From Enoplolaimus lenunculus (lineage: Eukaryota > Nematoda > Enoplea > Enoplida > Thoracostomopsidae), in assembly GCA_030248215.1 (NCBI GenBank), contig JASANG010003248.1, positions 1 through 64,000 on the forward strand: a stretch of 64,000 nt of DNA, read 5' to 3'. Below are positions 32,375-43,164 of the stretch, in pieces. A model generated the notes under the pieces. That model was not told the origin of the DNA. It made no database searches and saw only the letters and a program-made list of their open reading frames with translations. The translations under genes were made by a program, and so were the position numbers. Positions within the stretch are counted from its first letter, which is position 1. Each line of letters opens with the position of its first letter.

Positions 32375-34118
32375 GTAAATCTCAGTACAAACAGAAATAA
32401 GACCGGTTTTAATTTTAGGCAAATAACCAGTTGACTTAGGCCTATCTGTCATTTAAATTGCAGTTTGGTCAAAACTAACCTGCCATTGAACTATAAGACC
32501 AACCCAACCTAATCACCCAGTCAGCCACAACACCAATAACCAACCAGTGTTGATTTTACATTGCCGTTTTCAGCTACGCCTTAAAATTGCTATTTGACCA
32601 TAATTAAGCCGTTATGTACTGTTGTTTAGAATAACATATTAATCGACTTGACAACTAGTAATTGGCGTAAATAGCAGATCCGTCTACAACATTGCTAAAT
32701 GACATGCATGGTACATTATAGATATCTGAACAAAGCATATGAGGATGTGTGTACAACAAAGGATCATATTTGTCTTTCAATCCTTCTTTTATTGGCTGTT
32801 TTAAGGCCAGTTGGTTAATTTACGAAATCGAAATTTACGACGATGACCGTCCGTATTCGAAACCCGATTTTATTGCAAATTATCGAATATTAATCACATC
32901 CCAAATGATAAACGATGGAAATCAAAGACCTCAAATCGCAGAGGGCGACAATGTTGTCACTAAAAGCAACCGAAGCAGGTATAAATTACAAATCGGTTTG
33001 TAAAATTATCAAGGATTATTTCTGGTACAATTCGCTTCAAATGTATTTGATCTGTCACCGCCAGTGGTGGATCATGTGGAGTTAGGATGAATGAGCTTAA
33101 TATGTATTTTTGTCTAAAATTGACGACAAATATGGCGAGTCAGGTTACTATACCAAAATTGCAAAATTCGCACTTGCTGTTTCTTAAAATATTAAAAACT
33201 TCATTTAAAACCTTCTTTAAGGGTTCGCTTTACTTTTGTTGACGTCCAGCGTCGTCGGTCACTCCAACGTCGTCCGTCACTCGTCCGGCACCAGCCGTCG
33301 CTATACGGTATCATACAAGTGTAATTGGCGTACGATAACGCACGGTGACGGACGTCGTCGGACGGTTACGAAGGCGCCGTACGGGAGACGTCCAGTGACG
33401 GACGGCGCCGGATGTGACGGATGGCGCCACACAATGAGTATAGCGTGCCTGTAAAACTGTAGCATTTTGGAGGACAAAAAGTATTCTCTCAAACTGGAAA
33501 ATTCCTGGATCCGCCGTTTGTCAGTGTCTTATCCTCAGTTGAGGGCAATTTATTTAAAGCTTTAAATACAAATTAATAGCATTACGTTAGGTGCAATAAG
33601 TACCATATATAGCTACTACGCATAAGAACACAAAAAGTTTCACGTCAATTTTAGAAAACAACGGCCGACTAAAATCAAACGAGCCGAAATGCGTGAGACA
33701 ATTGAGTCCTGGCGCCCTCGGGATTGCAAACAAGAAATTGTTCCCAAAACATAGCCATCAATATTTTATTTAGAAAACATCAAACGAACCACGAACTGAT
33801 AATTTAGCAGAGACGCAGCAAACGGGAGTGGGACGAAACAGCTCATACTCTCCAACGTATCTTGAAAAGCATAATTTTGTAATAGAATTTAATGCTAAAA
33901 TTGTGTTTGATTTCTGGAAAGTTTCTTGTAATTACGCCGCTTGTGATTGGCCAGCTCTCCTTATTATTGACTCAGCTGTTACACCGCGGTTCTTAAATAT
34001 GCAATCTGGTGTACTAAGCTTGCACTGAAGAGATTTGTCCGATCCGAACTCAAATATATTTCATATTTTTAGGCTTTTCTACCATTACGTCATCGACTGT
34101 TTAGATTTCGATTGCTAA
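32260..34118 (+). CDS. MNNL-like secreted protein, paralogue 1 (5' part not found)
   Basis: Exons 32260-32374, 32806-32978 and 34073-34118 match the last three exons of the neighbouring gene at 36,510-43,164 in order, intron phases (2-0, 0-2, 2-stop) and sequence. Examples: VIFGDNNTKSLIIP against VTFDDSTTRPLTSI; EIEIYDDDRPYSKPDF against NITVWDEDEGYSADDY; HYVIDCLDFDC against RYKAYCLDAEC. The stop follows directly after the final cysteine. The module resembles the C-terminal two thirds of the MNNL (C2-like) domain of Delta/Jagged proteins. Exons for the signal peptide and the CC motif were not found between 29 and 32.2 kb. They may be diverged, lost to repeat insertion, or too short to see. Whether it is expressed is unknown. 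Confidence 0.6.
32806..32978 (+). CDS. MNNL-like paralogue 1, exon C'
   Basis: Acceptor GCTGTTTTAAG, donor GCAGGTATAA. Encodes SWLIYEIEIYDDDRP, FIANYRILITSQ and a polar tail to NRSR. This is the WD-x-D strand region of the module. Confidence 0.65.
33222..33452. mobile_element. GC-rich fold-back MITE in intron
   Basis: Starts GGGTTCGCTTTACTTTTGTT and ends GAGTATAGCGTGCC. Built of repeated GTCCGTCACTCGTCCGG, GGTGACGGACG and complementary words. It lies between exons C' and D' of the first MNNL-like gene. Confidence 0.7.
34073..34118 (+). CDS. MNNL-like paralogue 1, last exon D'
   Basis: Acceptor CATATTTTTAG. Encodes LFYHYVIDCLDFDC then TAA. It is short, but its position, phase and C-L-D-x-x-C motif match the paralogue exon at 43,098. 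Confidence 0.55.
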
Positions 34119-34882
34119 ATTCCTGACAGTTCAATTCTGAACAGACTGTGATTATTTGTGGAGCAGGCGGACCGAATCATTACTCTATCGTTTGATGGAC
34201 TTATTTTAAATTGCTCGCTGACATTTGAACTTTTTCTAACTATTTAATTATGTTTAATTGATCTTTTTTAAAATTGAGAATCGGTGTTTTTTTGCCTTTT
34301 TCGCATTCGGATACAAAATATACTCACAGTGTCCTTGCGTTTGAGTTCATCTTAATATAAGTTCGCAGCAGTGTAGTTAAGGGCTTATACAAGCAGAATA
34401 CGAGAAATTATCCCGTCGCAAAATTTCTTGTGAGATAAGAATCAGACGCGATTTAGTTTTTAGAATAACCTACAACATCAAAGACCCAGAAATTAAATTT
34501 GCAAAAAATCTTTTGCCCTAAAATAGTCCAGTATCTTGAAATAAAACGCTGGCAACACCAGTTTGAACCGTACGAGAAAAATGCAATTCATTCAAAATGA
34601 TGCTATTTTTACAAAAGTGAATAAATTAACTTTTGTAAATAAAACAAACTAGTAATCCGTAGTTATACACATGTGCAACTTTTTAAAATACACTGTGGAT
34701 CCCGGGATTCGCCATCTATAGAGGATAATACACGTTCCAAGATGATGCCTGTTTAAGCCAATATACAAATTACATACATGTTAAAATATACGCATAAAGC
34801 AATCAGGCTTTGTGTTATAAAATATAACACAAACCAAAAAGTAAACAACAATCTTCGAGCTTCCGAGTTTTTTTACTTAGAA

Positions 34883-35087
34883 GTACACTGCAAAAAATGG
34901 TGAGTTGAATTGACTCTCTCTGAAAAAGGCGTTTCCTGACTACACAAACTGAGTCAAAATTTGACTCCACAGAGTCAAGTTCGGCTCAATTTGAATCCGG
35001 CGAAGTTGAATTTGGACTCAGTTTGTGCAGTCAGAAAAAGCCTGTTTTGCAGAGAGCCACTTTGACTCACAATTTTTTGCAGTGTAT
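34883..35087. mobile_element. MITE with ACACTGCAAAAAAT termini
   Basis: Left ACACTGCAAAAAATGGTGAG is mirrored at the right by ACTCACAATTTTTTGCAGTGT. The inner GACTGCACAAACTGAGTCC-like arms also pair. About 205 bases, TA-flanked, suggesting a mariner-like non-autonomous element. Confidence 0.8.
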
Positions 35088-36509
35088 AAAAGCAAATTTG
35101 CATATGATATACATATCTGCAGGAATGCTGGCCGAAATAGGTAAGAAAACTATCCGGCCCTGTTCTGTGCATGTGCCCCATATGGTATAATCCATATTTC
35201 CGTTACAGACGTCCATCGGAATACACAACGCACAGCGAGTTTATTGTTTGAAAAAATTCCAAATTCATTTCCCAAATTTGTGCATCAACAAAGTTTCACT
35301 TTCAACGAAAATACAAAAGTTCGAAATTTTGTTTCGAAACAAGTTTTCTAAAATTCAAGTTTGAGTTGAATGTTCGCAATTTCGCTGTTCAATGTTTTCA
35401 GTGATGTGTTTTAATAATTGCTGTTTTTTCAGCATCACATCGCGATAATGACAAGTTGCAGTATAGTGTATTGCACTCACTATTTCTGCAATGATAAAAA
35501 TAAGTTACAGACCACACGACAGGTCTTCTCATACAATTTTTTCTGGATGTAGCCAGAATAACAGTTATAAATGAGATATGCGGTCTAGTTTCCCTCTTAA
35601 AACTGGCTCGTATTGATTTGAGGGAGGGCACAACAATTAATGTATATTGGAGGATCATAAGTTTAATTGTGGCTCTCTTCGGGCTATTCCAAACCAATTT
35701 TTTATCTAAAAAGGTACCTCAGGACAGGACCCAAAAAATTTGAAAATATAAATTGGGCATCAGGTGATTAGCAGGGCTGGAGCAGCCACCTCTATATTAC
35801 CACTTGAGGGTCAACCCAAAAGATGGAAGCAACCCTACCAAGATTTTTAAAAAATGAAACATATTTTGATCACTGCACGATGATCACACCCCTGGATTTT
35901 AGAGAACCCTCATACTAGGCCGCAGCTACACTGGTGATCAGGCAAGGTAGAGACATTTAAACCCGAAAATTTACAAAATACAACCTGTTTTTGGCAAAGT
36001 CGAGCCTTCGCCAGCATATCTAAAAGGAACTGGTTCGTGAAGTGTGATTGTTACCTCGCACAGCGACAGTTTAGGAGTTCCCATGAAGTTCGAGTGTTAT
36101 TTGCTCGTTCGAAAAAATACCTGCGGGTATTCACTGAATGGCATGGACGTTCCAGACAACTCTCACACAAGTTAGTTTTAGAAATGCACAAAAATTGTTC
36201 TGAATTTTAACACAAAACCTCACTGAAAAATAAGCTCTCGGTATAGGCTTAGACTTAGGATTAAACTTAGAAATTACATACTTTATTGTCACTTAGTTTT
36301 AGTGGGAAACTAAATATTTTAACCTTTAATTAATTGTTTTTAACTGGTTTTTAATACTTTAAATTAGTGTTTCAAAAAATAGTACACTACTAAATATTAA
36401 TTAAGTAAATAAATTGACAAAAAGCGCTATGGTTGGATTGAAATTCAACGCAACCAATAGCAAACACAGATACTCGAGTTAAACATTTGACAAAAAATTT
36501 TACAAAAAA

Positions 36510-36560
36510 ATGCCACAAAATTATTTCTGGATCATCTCTGTGCGGTTGTTAGTTTTTCTG
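36510..36560 (+). CDS. MNNL-like paralogue 2, exon 1 (start of signal peptide)
   Basis: ATG followed by 17 codons and donor CTG/GTAAGC. Phase 0 exit joins VLLPK of exon 2 to make one continuous hydrophobic core. The upstream region has no competing ATG that keeps frame and splice. Confidence 0.65.
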
Positions 36561-39500
36561 GTAAGCGAAGTTTATTTTTTTAAATTTACTCTGGCCAATT
36601 AAACGTTTTGCTAGGCGCTTTTTGCAGTGAGATGGGGTCTGAAATTGGCCAAAACCAGGATTACGCGTCATAACACAAAACGATGCGGCTTTTTTGCACT
36701 TTCCTATAGATTTAAGGTTAAGGCTTAAGCGTGCACTTATTGGTTTGTATCATGCCTCTCATTGTGAATCTTTTTTGATTTTAAAACGGAACTGTTAATT
36801 TGTAATATACCAAATTTGTTCAGCGACTTAAGTATTTACTTAAGTATGCTTTTAAAAACGACAAAATGGTTGAGTAATTAGTTAGCACGTACTTATGTAT
36901 CAAGTCGTACTTAAGTAGGGTTTCGAAAACTCAGCCAATATATACTTTAATTTTGTCGTTTTTCATTAATGCAATTTTTCCAGTTGTGTAACGCATAAAA
37001 TTTTTGACTCAGCTTTCGGCTAAATTCTGGTATAAACAAAACTAAAAATCCTGTTGGGTGATTTTTCGCCGAATTCAACCCCACAAGTTTGTTGGCCACT
37101 TAGCTGCAGATACTATTTTTCAAGATCAGACATTATTGTACTCGGCCGTCTTGCGAAAGTATCCAATCAAAATTTGAGTAACTAAGAAAGTATCCAATCA
37201 AAATTTGAGTAATTAAGAAAGTATCCAATCAAAATTTGAGTAATTCAGTCTTTTTGCCAAACGTGTCAAATTTTGTGAAAAATTTAGAAAATTTTACAAA
37301 GTCAGCCATTAAGATTTTAAATTTGAAGCCACAAAGATTACAACCGTGTCGTTACCTGAGTCATTCCTAAAATATTACAGTCGTCGGTTGTGGTTATGTT
37401 ATAATTATAAGTTACGTTCCAATTATCAGGGACGCATACAAAGAGGGGAATAAGTTGGATTAATTTCTCTCTCAAATTTTCCAAGAGTTTAGCAAAATAC
37501 CCATTTTAACACAAGGTTTAGAATGGTCTGAGGGATTCTGGAGTCCAAAAAAGTTATACCCTACAAAATGTAGAAATCCTCGTTACGTTTCTGCCAGTCA
37601 TAAATTAAATTACGTTTTTTTCGCATAATTCGTTTTTGAAAAGTTTTAAGCATTGTAGCAGTATAGCATTTATTAATACAAATTAAAACAATTTACCAGT
37701 TAATACATGCTTTAATTTATAGGTTTTGCTGCCCAAAACAATATCATACAACGCAGTGATTTATTTGGAAATTGCCAGATTTCGAACGCTTAATCGAAAC
37801 GTTATTTCAGAAGGTGAGCTAAATCAACGGCTGCTATTTAATTTAAACAATCAGCATTGGCACACAAACATCACTTAAGCCCTATCCACACGTGCCAGTT
37901 TTTGTTACGAGTACTTGCAACAGGAAATTGCACGCAGAACTTGCATTTTTTCATCAGCCAATAAGAAAGCGGCTGCAATTAATTTAGTGAACTTGAATGG
38001 TTATTCACACATGTGTACTAATTCCCAGCTGTGATTTTTAACGAATTATTTGCAGCTACAAGTTTTTCGAACGGGATTTCTGAAAAAACTTGCAAGTGCA
38101 AGTTGCAGCTCCGAGTTCTCGCAGCAAAAACTTGCACGTGTGAATAGGGCTTAAAGTAAACGTCTCAGTCAAACGTCACCTATTTTGTCTGCAAATGCCA
38201 TATGAGTATAATTAAACATTATTTTCACGTAAAATATATTATAATTCGTGAACCCACGATAATTGTAAATATACGTCAGTTTCAACAACAGTTCAACGTT
38301 GGCATCTTATAAAAACCTCAACCAATGTACTTTTAATCTTAGTCTATAACCTGCTTAAAACGACAAACCGCCGCGAAAAGTAACAAATTAATTTTTCTCA
38401 CTCCTCTCATTTTGAATGAGTTTCGCTCAAGTGTCAGGTGTTCTGATTCACTAAATTTTGTAATATTTATTTGATTCGATATATACTAAACGTTTTCATT
38501 GTATTGAAAGCACAACGTAATCTGTGTTGCTTCAACTGAAGCTTGATAGTCCTCAAGTATGTTTTGCTGATGAATCTTACCCAAGTTATCTTGAAACCAT
38601 TGTAGTAAAACATGTTAAGTTATTTTAATTTTGTTCTTTTTCATTTATGCAACATTTTTTGATGTGTAACGCGTTAGATTTGAAATTATCTTTCAATAAA
38701 ATTCATACTACAATGATACTACAAATCCTGTTTGCCAAATTTGCTAAACTCAAACCCACATATCTGTAGCCTGCGAGCTGGCAGATAAGTCGTTTATCCA
38801 GCACCTTTATAGCGTTTATCATATGCTTATCATGTTATAAAATGCTGAATATATAATTGTAGGTGGCTGTGCCACACTTAATCCTATTTCAAACTAAAAC
38901 TAAAATATAAAAATAAAACCCTATATTAAAACCACACCTTAAGGGAGTCCCTGGCTCCACCTAGTCTCTCTTAGAACTTAAGTTAGGCTTAGGCGTTGCT
39001 ACAAGGCGTAAAAACTGGTAAATCTATGCTATGGCGGCTGTGTCCGCAATGTAAACTTACCTGGGGCCCTGCGTGGCCATTGAATAATGTTGTATAAATG
39101 TGACGGCTAGATTTGCGGTTAACGACTTAGCTAGTCTAAGTCATCATGTCGTGAGTGTCCGACATGATTGGTGGATTGTTGTTGTTGTTGTACATGGTTG
39201 TGTGGGTGTACAGGATTCGAACCGGGTGATTGGCTCTGGACCTCAAACGCAACGCGGACACCCAATTGTGGGTGTCGGCAGAAATGCAAATGAGGTCGAG
39301 ACGCAGGAAAGGTAGCCAGGACCGGAATCAGTATCTACTCTTGGCTAGTTGGAATTGGTGCGTTAGAATTTTCTGTTGGATTGTGTGCGTTATACGGTTT
39401 GCGGATTTTACTTGCGAATTTCTTGGAAAAGTAGCGGACTTGGGTAAGTAAGGCTTGAAGTATATTAGGTATAGGAATAGTCACGGAGGCTTAATATGTG

Positions 39501-40417
39501 AAGGGAATCAGGCGTACGGTTACAGGTGTATTGCGCAGGGCGCAGGAAATTACCCAGTATTGGATACTGGTGTTATGTGTTAAACGGGAAACTTGGGGTA
39601 TTACCGGAGAACCTGGGAAACGTAGTCTAATAAATCTAACGGGGTTAGATTTATTATTCTACAACGGCTTGGCCAAATCTAACGGGGTTAGATTGGTCGG
39701 AAATTTGGTGTAACTCTAACGGGGTTAGAGTGCACGGTTTTACAGGGTGTAATTCTAATGGGGTTAGAATTGCACGGATTCTGGAAAACGGCAAAAGTAT
39801 TGGGTACGGTAAAGCCAGTGGCTGGATTAAACCAGATTCAGACGTCGGCTTTAAGGATTCCGGCTCGGGTTGCCAGTTAAATTGCATAACCTGTAATTTG
39901 CTGGTATTAAATATTGAATATCTGGTGTCATACGGGGTTTGGGTTGGGATTTTTAATAAATATTTACCGGCCGCGTTTACTAAATCAGAGCGATAAGCAT
40001 ACATCGAGGAAAGAACATAACAGGCGATACAGAATACAGGCTTAAGGCAAAATCACGAACTTCTCACACTAATCATGTGGTTTTATTTTTATCATTTTGG
40101 CATCAAGCTTAGCTTCTATTAACTTGCCTGCCTTTGTTGTATAAGGAATATTTTCTAATGTTTTCGTTTGTTTCTTAATTTGCTATATGAATAGTTCGCC
40201 CATGGCCCTAGGGAATGTTACAAATTGAACACAATATTTTAATTTAAAAAAGTTTTAAAAACAATCAACTTATTTTATTAATTTAAATTTTTAAATATAT
40301 ATTTTAGGTTCATGTTGCGATCATCGCTATGCAAATCGTATGTGGAATTCGTGTGACTTTGTATTTTATATCGATCAGTGTCAGAAAAATGATTATTTTG
40401 AAACGTATGTTTAAACA

Positions 40418-40505
<88 letters not shown>

Positions 40506-43164
40506 TAAAAAGTTATGGTCAATGTATGCAACTCTGCCGTGACAGTAGTATAAGCATATTACTAAACTTAAGCCTAAGCAAAAAATATTCTAAAACTTAA
40601 GCTTATGCATCGTTCACAATACAAAATTTCACTTTGCCACCGAAAACACCATAAGGTAAGTTTGACACATGCCAAACTTTAAACGTATCATGCGTTAACC
40701 CTACCATAACGCTAAAATTGCGTTAACTTTAAACTAACGCGTGTTAGAAAATGCTCTGTGACAACGTATTAGGGTCGGTCTCGGACACGTGTTACAAAAA
40801 GGTTAACGCAATTTTTGCGATAGAACAGAGTTAACGCATGACAATTTTGAACATTGATCTGTGTTCACCTTAAGTTATAGTGTTTTCGGTGCCAAAATGA
40901 AATTTGAACGATGCATTATTCCATTGAAGTACCGCGCGGAAAATCAGTTCCTCCTGATCTTTACATGGGCCTAAATTACTTACAAAAACTCAACGGGCGC
41001 ATTTACGGATATTTCATGGAATCAGCACACGCTTTGTGGTTTAAGAACTTTTTCTGTTGGAAGCACAAAAACGTTCAATTTTGTCAAATATCAGACGTTT
41101 TATACGTTTTACTTTCCCGAAATTATATTCTGGCTACGCATCTGGTATAATATTTTAGATTCGATTGTACCGAAAAAGTTAACCGGCTGTACGCTCCAAC
41201 GAATACAGAAGATGTCACTTTTGACGACTCTACAACTCGACCACTAACTTCAATCACAATCACTGATCGCTTTCCTGTAAGTATTGAAGATTCAGTCCGT
41301 GGCCAATCAAATAATCGTTTACCTAAAACCAGGGCCGGAGCAGCCGTTCCCAAGCCCCCATTTAGAAGGGCCACCACTAAAAGGGGCACCCACCGCAACC
41401 GGTTGAAACAGAAAACCGCTTAAGATTTAAAATGTGTCTGGCTTCTCGCTCGCTTCGCTCGCGAGTTTGGGGTCCCACGCTGAAATTCGGGGGAGCCCCC
41501 ACAGCACTGGCTGCTCCGGCACTGCCTAAAACTAAGCTACAGTCTAAGCTTCGAAGTCTCTCAAACCCTAAAGTCTTCATGTGTTCCAGTTGGCATAGAC
41601 CTCGTACATGACATAGGCCGTATATTTGGAAAACCGGGCGTATTCGACTCTCAAAGCATCAATTTCGCCTTTAGACACTTTTCAGGCAATTTACTATCTG
41701 GCCTAAGCTAAAACTGTTATTACTCTGACCCTCTGATCAAATTTAGTTATTTGATCAGACGCCCTAACGACAACAAGTCAGCATTGACTAACCTTTGTGC
41801 GATAACATTTCATAATCCTAATTTCGCTTAAGCTAAACTGCTATTTACTCATAATAGCACATTAGCACCGGGCCACTGAACAATTATCCTGAATAGCAGA
41901 TGGACCTACGACATATAAACTGGAAACTTAGACACTGTTTCAGGTGAATCTAATGGTCAATATAACAGTTTGGGATGAAGACGAAGGCTACTCAGCGGAT
42001 GATTACGTTGGAAATTATCAGTTGTATTTTTATCCTGAAATGTTACGTAGAAGCGACGACCAATTCGCTGAACAGTCAGAACATATCGTGTCAATACCGG
42101 AGCATAGCGAGTAAGTTTGCAAGCTCTCGAGCCAGGATTAGGGGGACACCGAAGCACTGACCCGGTCAAACTTTACAACCAAACCCCACATTTTATATTT
42201 TGAATCCAAAATATATATACTGATTTCATCAAAAATAACAATCTCAGCGAAATAGGTTTCTATTCTTTTCTGGATACAGCTGAAGGTCCGCCTCCGGCGC
42301 CGCTAGATTTTTTTGTCGGAAGTCCGGCAATTTCAGCAGTAAAACTTTCATATTGTAATTGAAACGTGTGCCCAACGAGGATGCTTATAAACTTTGGGAC
42401 GTTTTTAGAAGCTGTAAACAGGTTCTTAAAAACTGTGCTGGAAATCATTTGCGACACTTTGAAGATTATTGAAAAAATTAACAAATTTAACACATGCTTT
42501 ATTTCTTACTTTTGCTTCCCTTCCGGATCCGACTCGTACAAACTTAGCTGGCCCATAGTTCCAGCTCCGGTTATTTTCACCTCTGGTTGTACTCTGGTTT
42601 GTAAGTAAATGAGATATTTCCAAATAAAATAAAACAGACCAATTAGACTACAGGAAGTGGGTGGATATCCGGTGTCGGCCAAAAAATCAACATCCGGCTC
42701 AGGCTCACACGTTCTACACTGCTCAAAATTTATTCATGATAAGTAGAAAATAATTCTGTCCTATCCTATGATATATGTCCCAAATGGCAGTAATATATTT
42801 CGCAGTGACTGTTGTTCGAAATGATAAAATTAAGTATATATCAAGAAACATTGTTGATAGAAGCCTTGTAGGAATAAAAATTATAAGATATTGTAACAAA
42901 TAAATACTAAATTATCGGGATAAACTTTTTCTATTTGTCGAATATCACTTAAACATCCGGCTTTGTCATTGGTCTTCATTACATCGACCTCTGTGGTTCC
43001 TGATCAATTTTACTTCCGGAATTCTTATGTTCTACCAGCGACACTTTTAAACTCACTGTTTAATTTTAAATTTATAATACGTAAATATATTTTTTAGAAT
43101 TACAATCAGATACAAAGCGTACTGCCTCGATGCTGAATGCAGAAACAGTGTTAAACGTCTATGA
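36510..43164 (+). CDS. Secreted MNNL-only (Notch-ligand N-terminal module) protein, paralogue 2
   Basis: Six exons (36510-36560, 37723-37813, 40308-40404, 41159-41276, 41944-42110, 43098-43164) splice in phase into 196 residues. Residues 1-25 form a signal peptide (MPQNYFWIISVRLLVFL, then VLLPKTIS). Then come NAVIYLEIARFRTLN, GSCCDHRYANRMWNSCDF, YIDQC, DVTFDDSTTRPLTSITI, VNLMVNITVWDEDEG, and ITIRYKAYCLDAEC before the TGA. The order CC, C-x-x-F/Y-x(3)-C, FxxxWPxxxxLxxxxWD and xxIRxxC is that of the MNNL domain at the N-terminus of Delta/Serrate/Jagged ligands, which contacts Notch and lipid. No DSL or EGF repeats follow; the reading ends just after the last MNNL cysteine. Function is inferred from fold only: possibly a soluble Notch-pathway modulator. 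Identity to known ligands is low. Confidence 0.68.
36780..36950. mobile_element. MITE, ACTTAAGTA family (partial copy)
   Basis: Shares AGCGACTTAAGTATTTACTT, AAAAACGACAAAAT and a right end TCGTACTTAAGTAGGGTTT with the fuller copy at 48,075-48,405. Located in the first intron of the second MNNL-like gene. Confidence 0.65.
37155..37247 (+). repeat. Three tandem copies of a 31-bp unit
   Basis: Unit GAAAGTATCCAATCAAAATT followed by TGAGTAAYTAA, repeated at 37,155, 37,186 and 37,217 with only one or two differences. Located in an intron. Recent tandem duplication. Confidence 0.92.
37723..37813 (+). CDS. MNNL-like paralogue 2, exon 2
   Basis: Acceptor TTTAATTTATAG, donor GAAGGTGAGC. Encodes the end of the signal peptide and SYNAVIYLEIARFRTLN, the first beta strand of the MNNL module (compare GVFELKLQEFVN in DLL1). 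Confidence 0.65.
37876..38153. mobile_element. MITE, CACGTGCAAG family (good copy)
   Basis: Left TAAGCCCTATCCACACGTGC and right GCACGTGTGAATAGGGCTTA are inverse. Arms of about 50 bases continue with TTGCAGC/GCTGCAA and ACTTGCAAGTGCAAG words. TA-flanked, about 278 bases, no coding. Confidence 0.88.
39000..40010. other. GC-elevated block with four covarying hairpins
   Basis: Intron-located block (between exons 2 and 3 of the second MNNL-like gene) with higher GC and long weak open frames on both strands. Apart from the hairpins at 39,628-39,771 nothing is recognised. A GGATTCGAACC word at about 39,211 resembles an inverse tRNA B-box, but no cloverleaf forms around it. Confidence 0.4.
39628..39771. 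repeat. Array of four GGG-loop hairpins
   Basis: Core TCTAAC-GGG-GTTAGA repeated at 39,628-39,656, 39,673-39,696, 39,713-39,731 and 39,751-39,771. The bases next to the core change together on both sides (AAATC/GATTT, ACTC/GAGT, ATTC/GAAT), so each copy still folds. The fourth has a T/G wobble at the loop. Confidence 0.85.
40308..40404 (+). CDS. MNNL-like paralogue 2, exon 3 (CC motif)
   Basis: Encodes SCCDHRYANRMWNSCDF and VFYIDQCQKNDYFET. The CC pair and the C-x(8)-C spacing resemble CCRGG...CRTFFRVCLKHY of Notch ligands. Acceptor TATATTTTAG, donor AACGTATGT. Phase 1 in, 2 out. Confidence 0.72.
40410..40511. repeat. (AT)n microsatellite inside an inverted repeat
   Basis: About 39 AT dinucleotides (40,423-40,500) flanked by TTTAAACAAACAAAT and ATTTGTTTAAA. 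The whole block is a near-perfect palindrome, starting 5 bases after the donor of exon 3. Confidence 0.93.
40604..40917. mobile_element. MITE, ATGCATCGTTCACAAT family
   Basis: Left TATGCATCGTTCACAATAC and right GAACGATGCATTA are inverse. Arms continue with TTTGCCACCGAAAACACC/GTGTTTTCGGTGCC. The interior has inverse ACGCTAAAATTGCGTTAAC words. Other copies: 53,329-53,652 and 56,351-56,670. Confidence 0.88.
41159..41276 (+). CDS. MNNL-like paralogue 2, exon 4
   Basis: Encodes TFDCTEKVNRLYAP, NTEDVTFDDSTTRP and LTSITITDRFP. Phase 2 in, 0 out, as in exon B' of paralogue 1. Acceptor TATTTTAG, donor CCTGTAAGT. Confidence 0.72.
41944..42110 (+). CDS. MNNL-like paralogue 2, exon 5
   Basis: Encodes VNLMVNITVWDEDEG, YSADDYVGNYQLYF and a polar segment to IPEHSE. 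VWDED-x-DDYVGNY is reminiscent of C2-domain strands and loops. Donor GCGAGTAAGT, phase 0 in, 2 out. Confidence 0.75.
43098..43164 (+). CDS. MNNL-like paralogue 2, last exon
   Basis: Acceptor ATATTTTTTAG. Encodes ITIRYKAYCLDAEC then RNSVKRL and TGA. In Delta/Jagged the equivalent strand (YSYRFVCDE) leads straight into the DSL domain; here translation ends. Confidence 0.7.

Noticed and set aside
37155-37247. Regularly spaced direct repeats as a CRISPR array
   Set aside because: Copies adjoin without spacers; it is a simple tandem triplication in an intron of an animal gene.
39205-39225. GGATTCGAACC as the inverse B-box of a minus-strand tRNA gene
   Set aside because: T-stem does not pair and no A-box or anticodon stem is found at the right distance.
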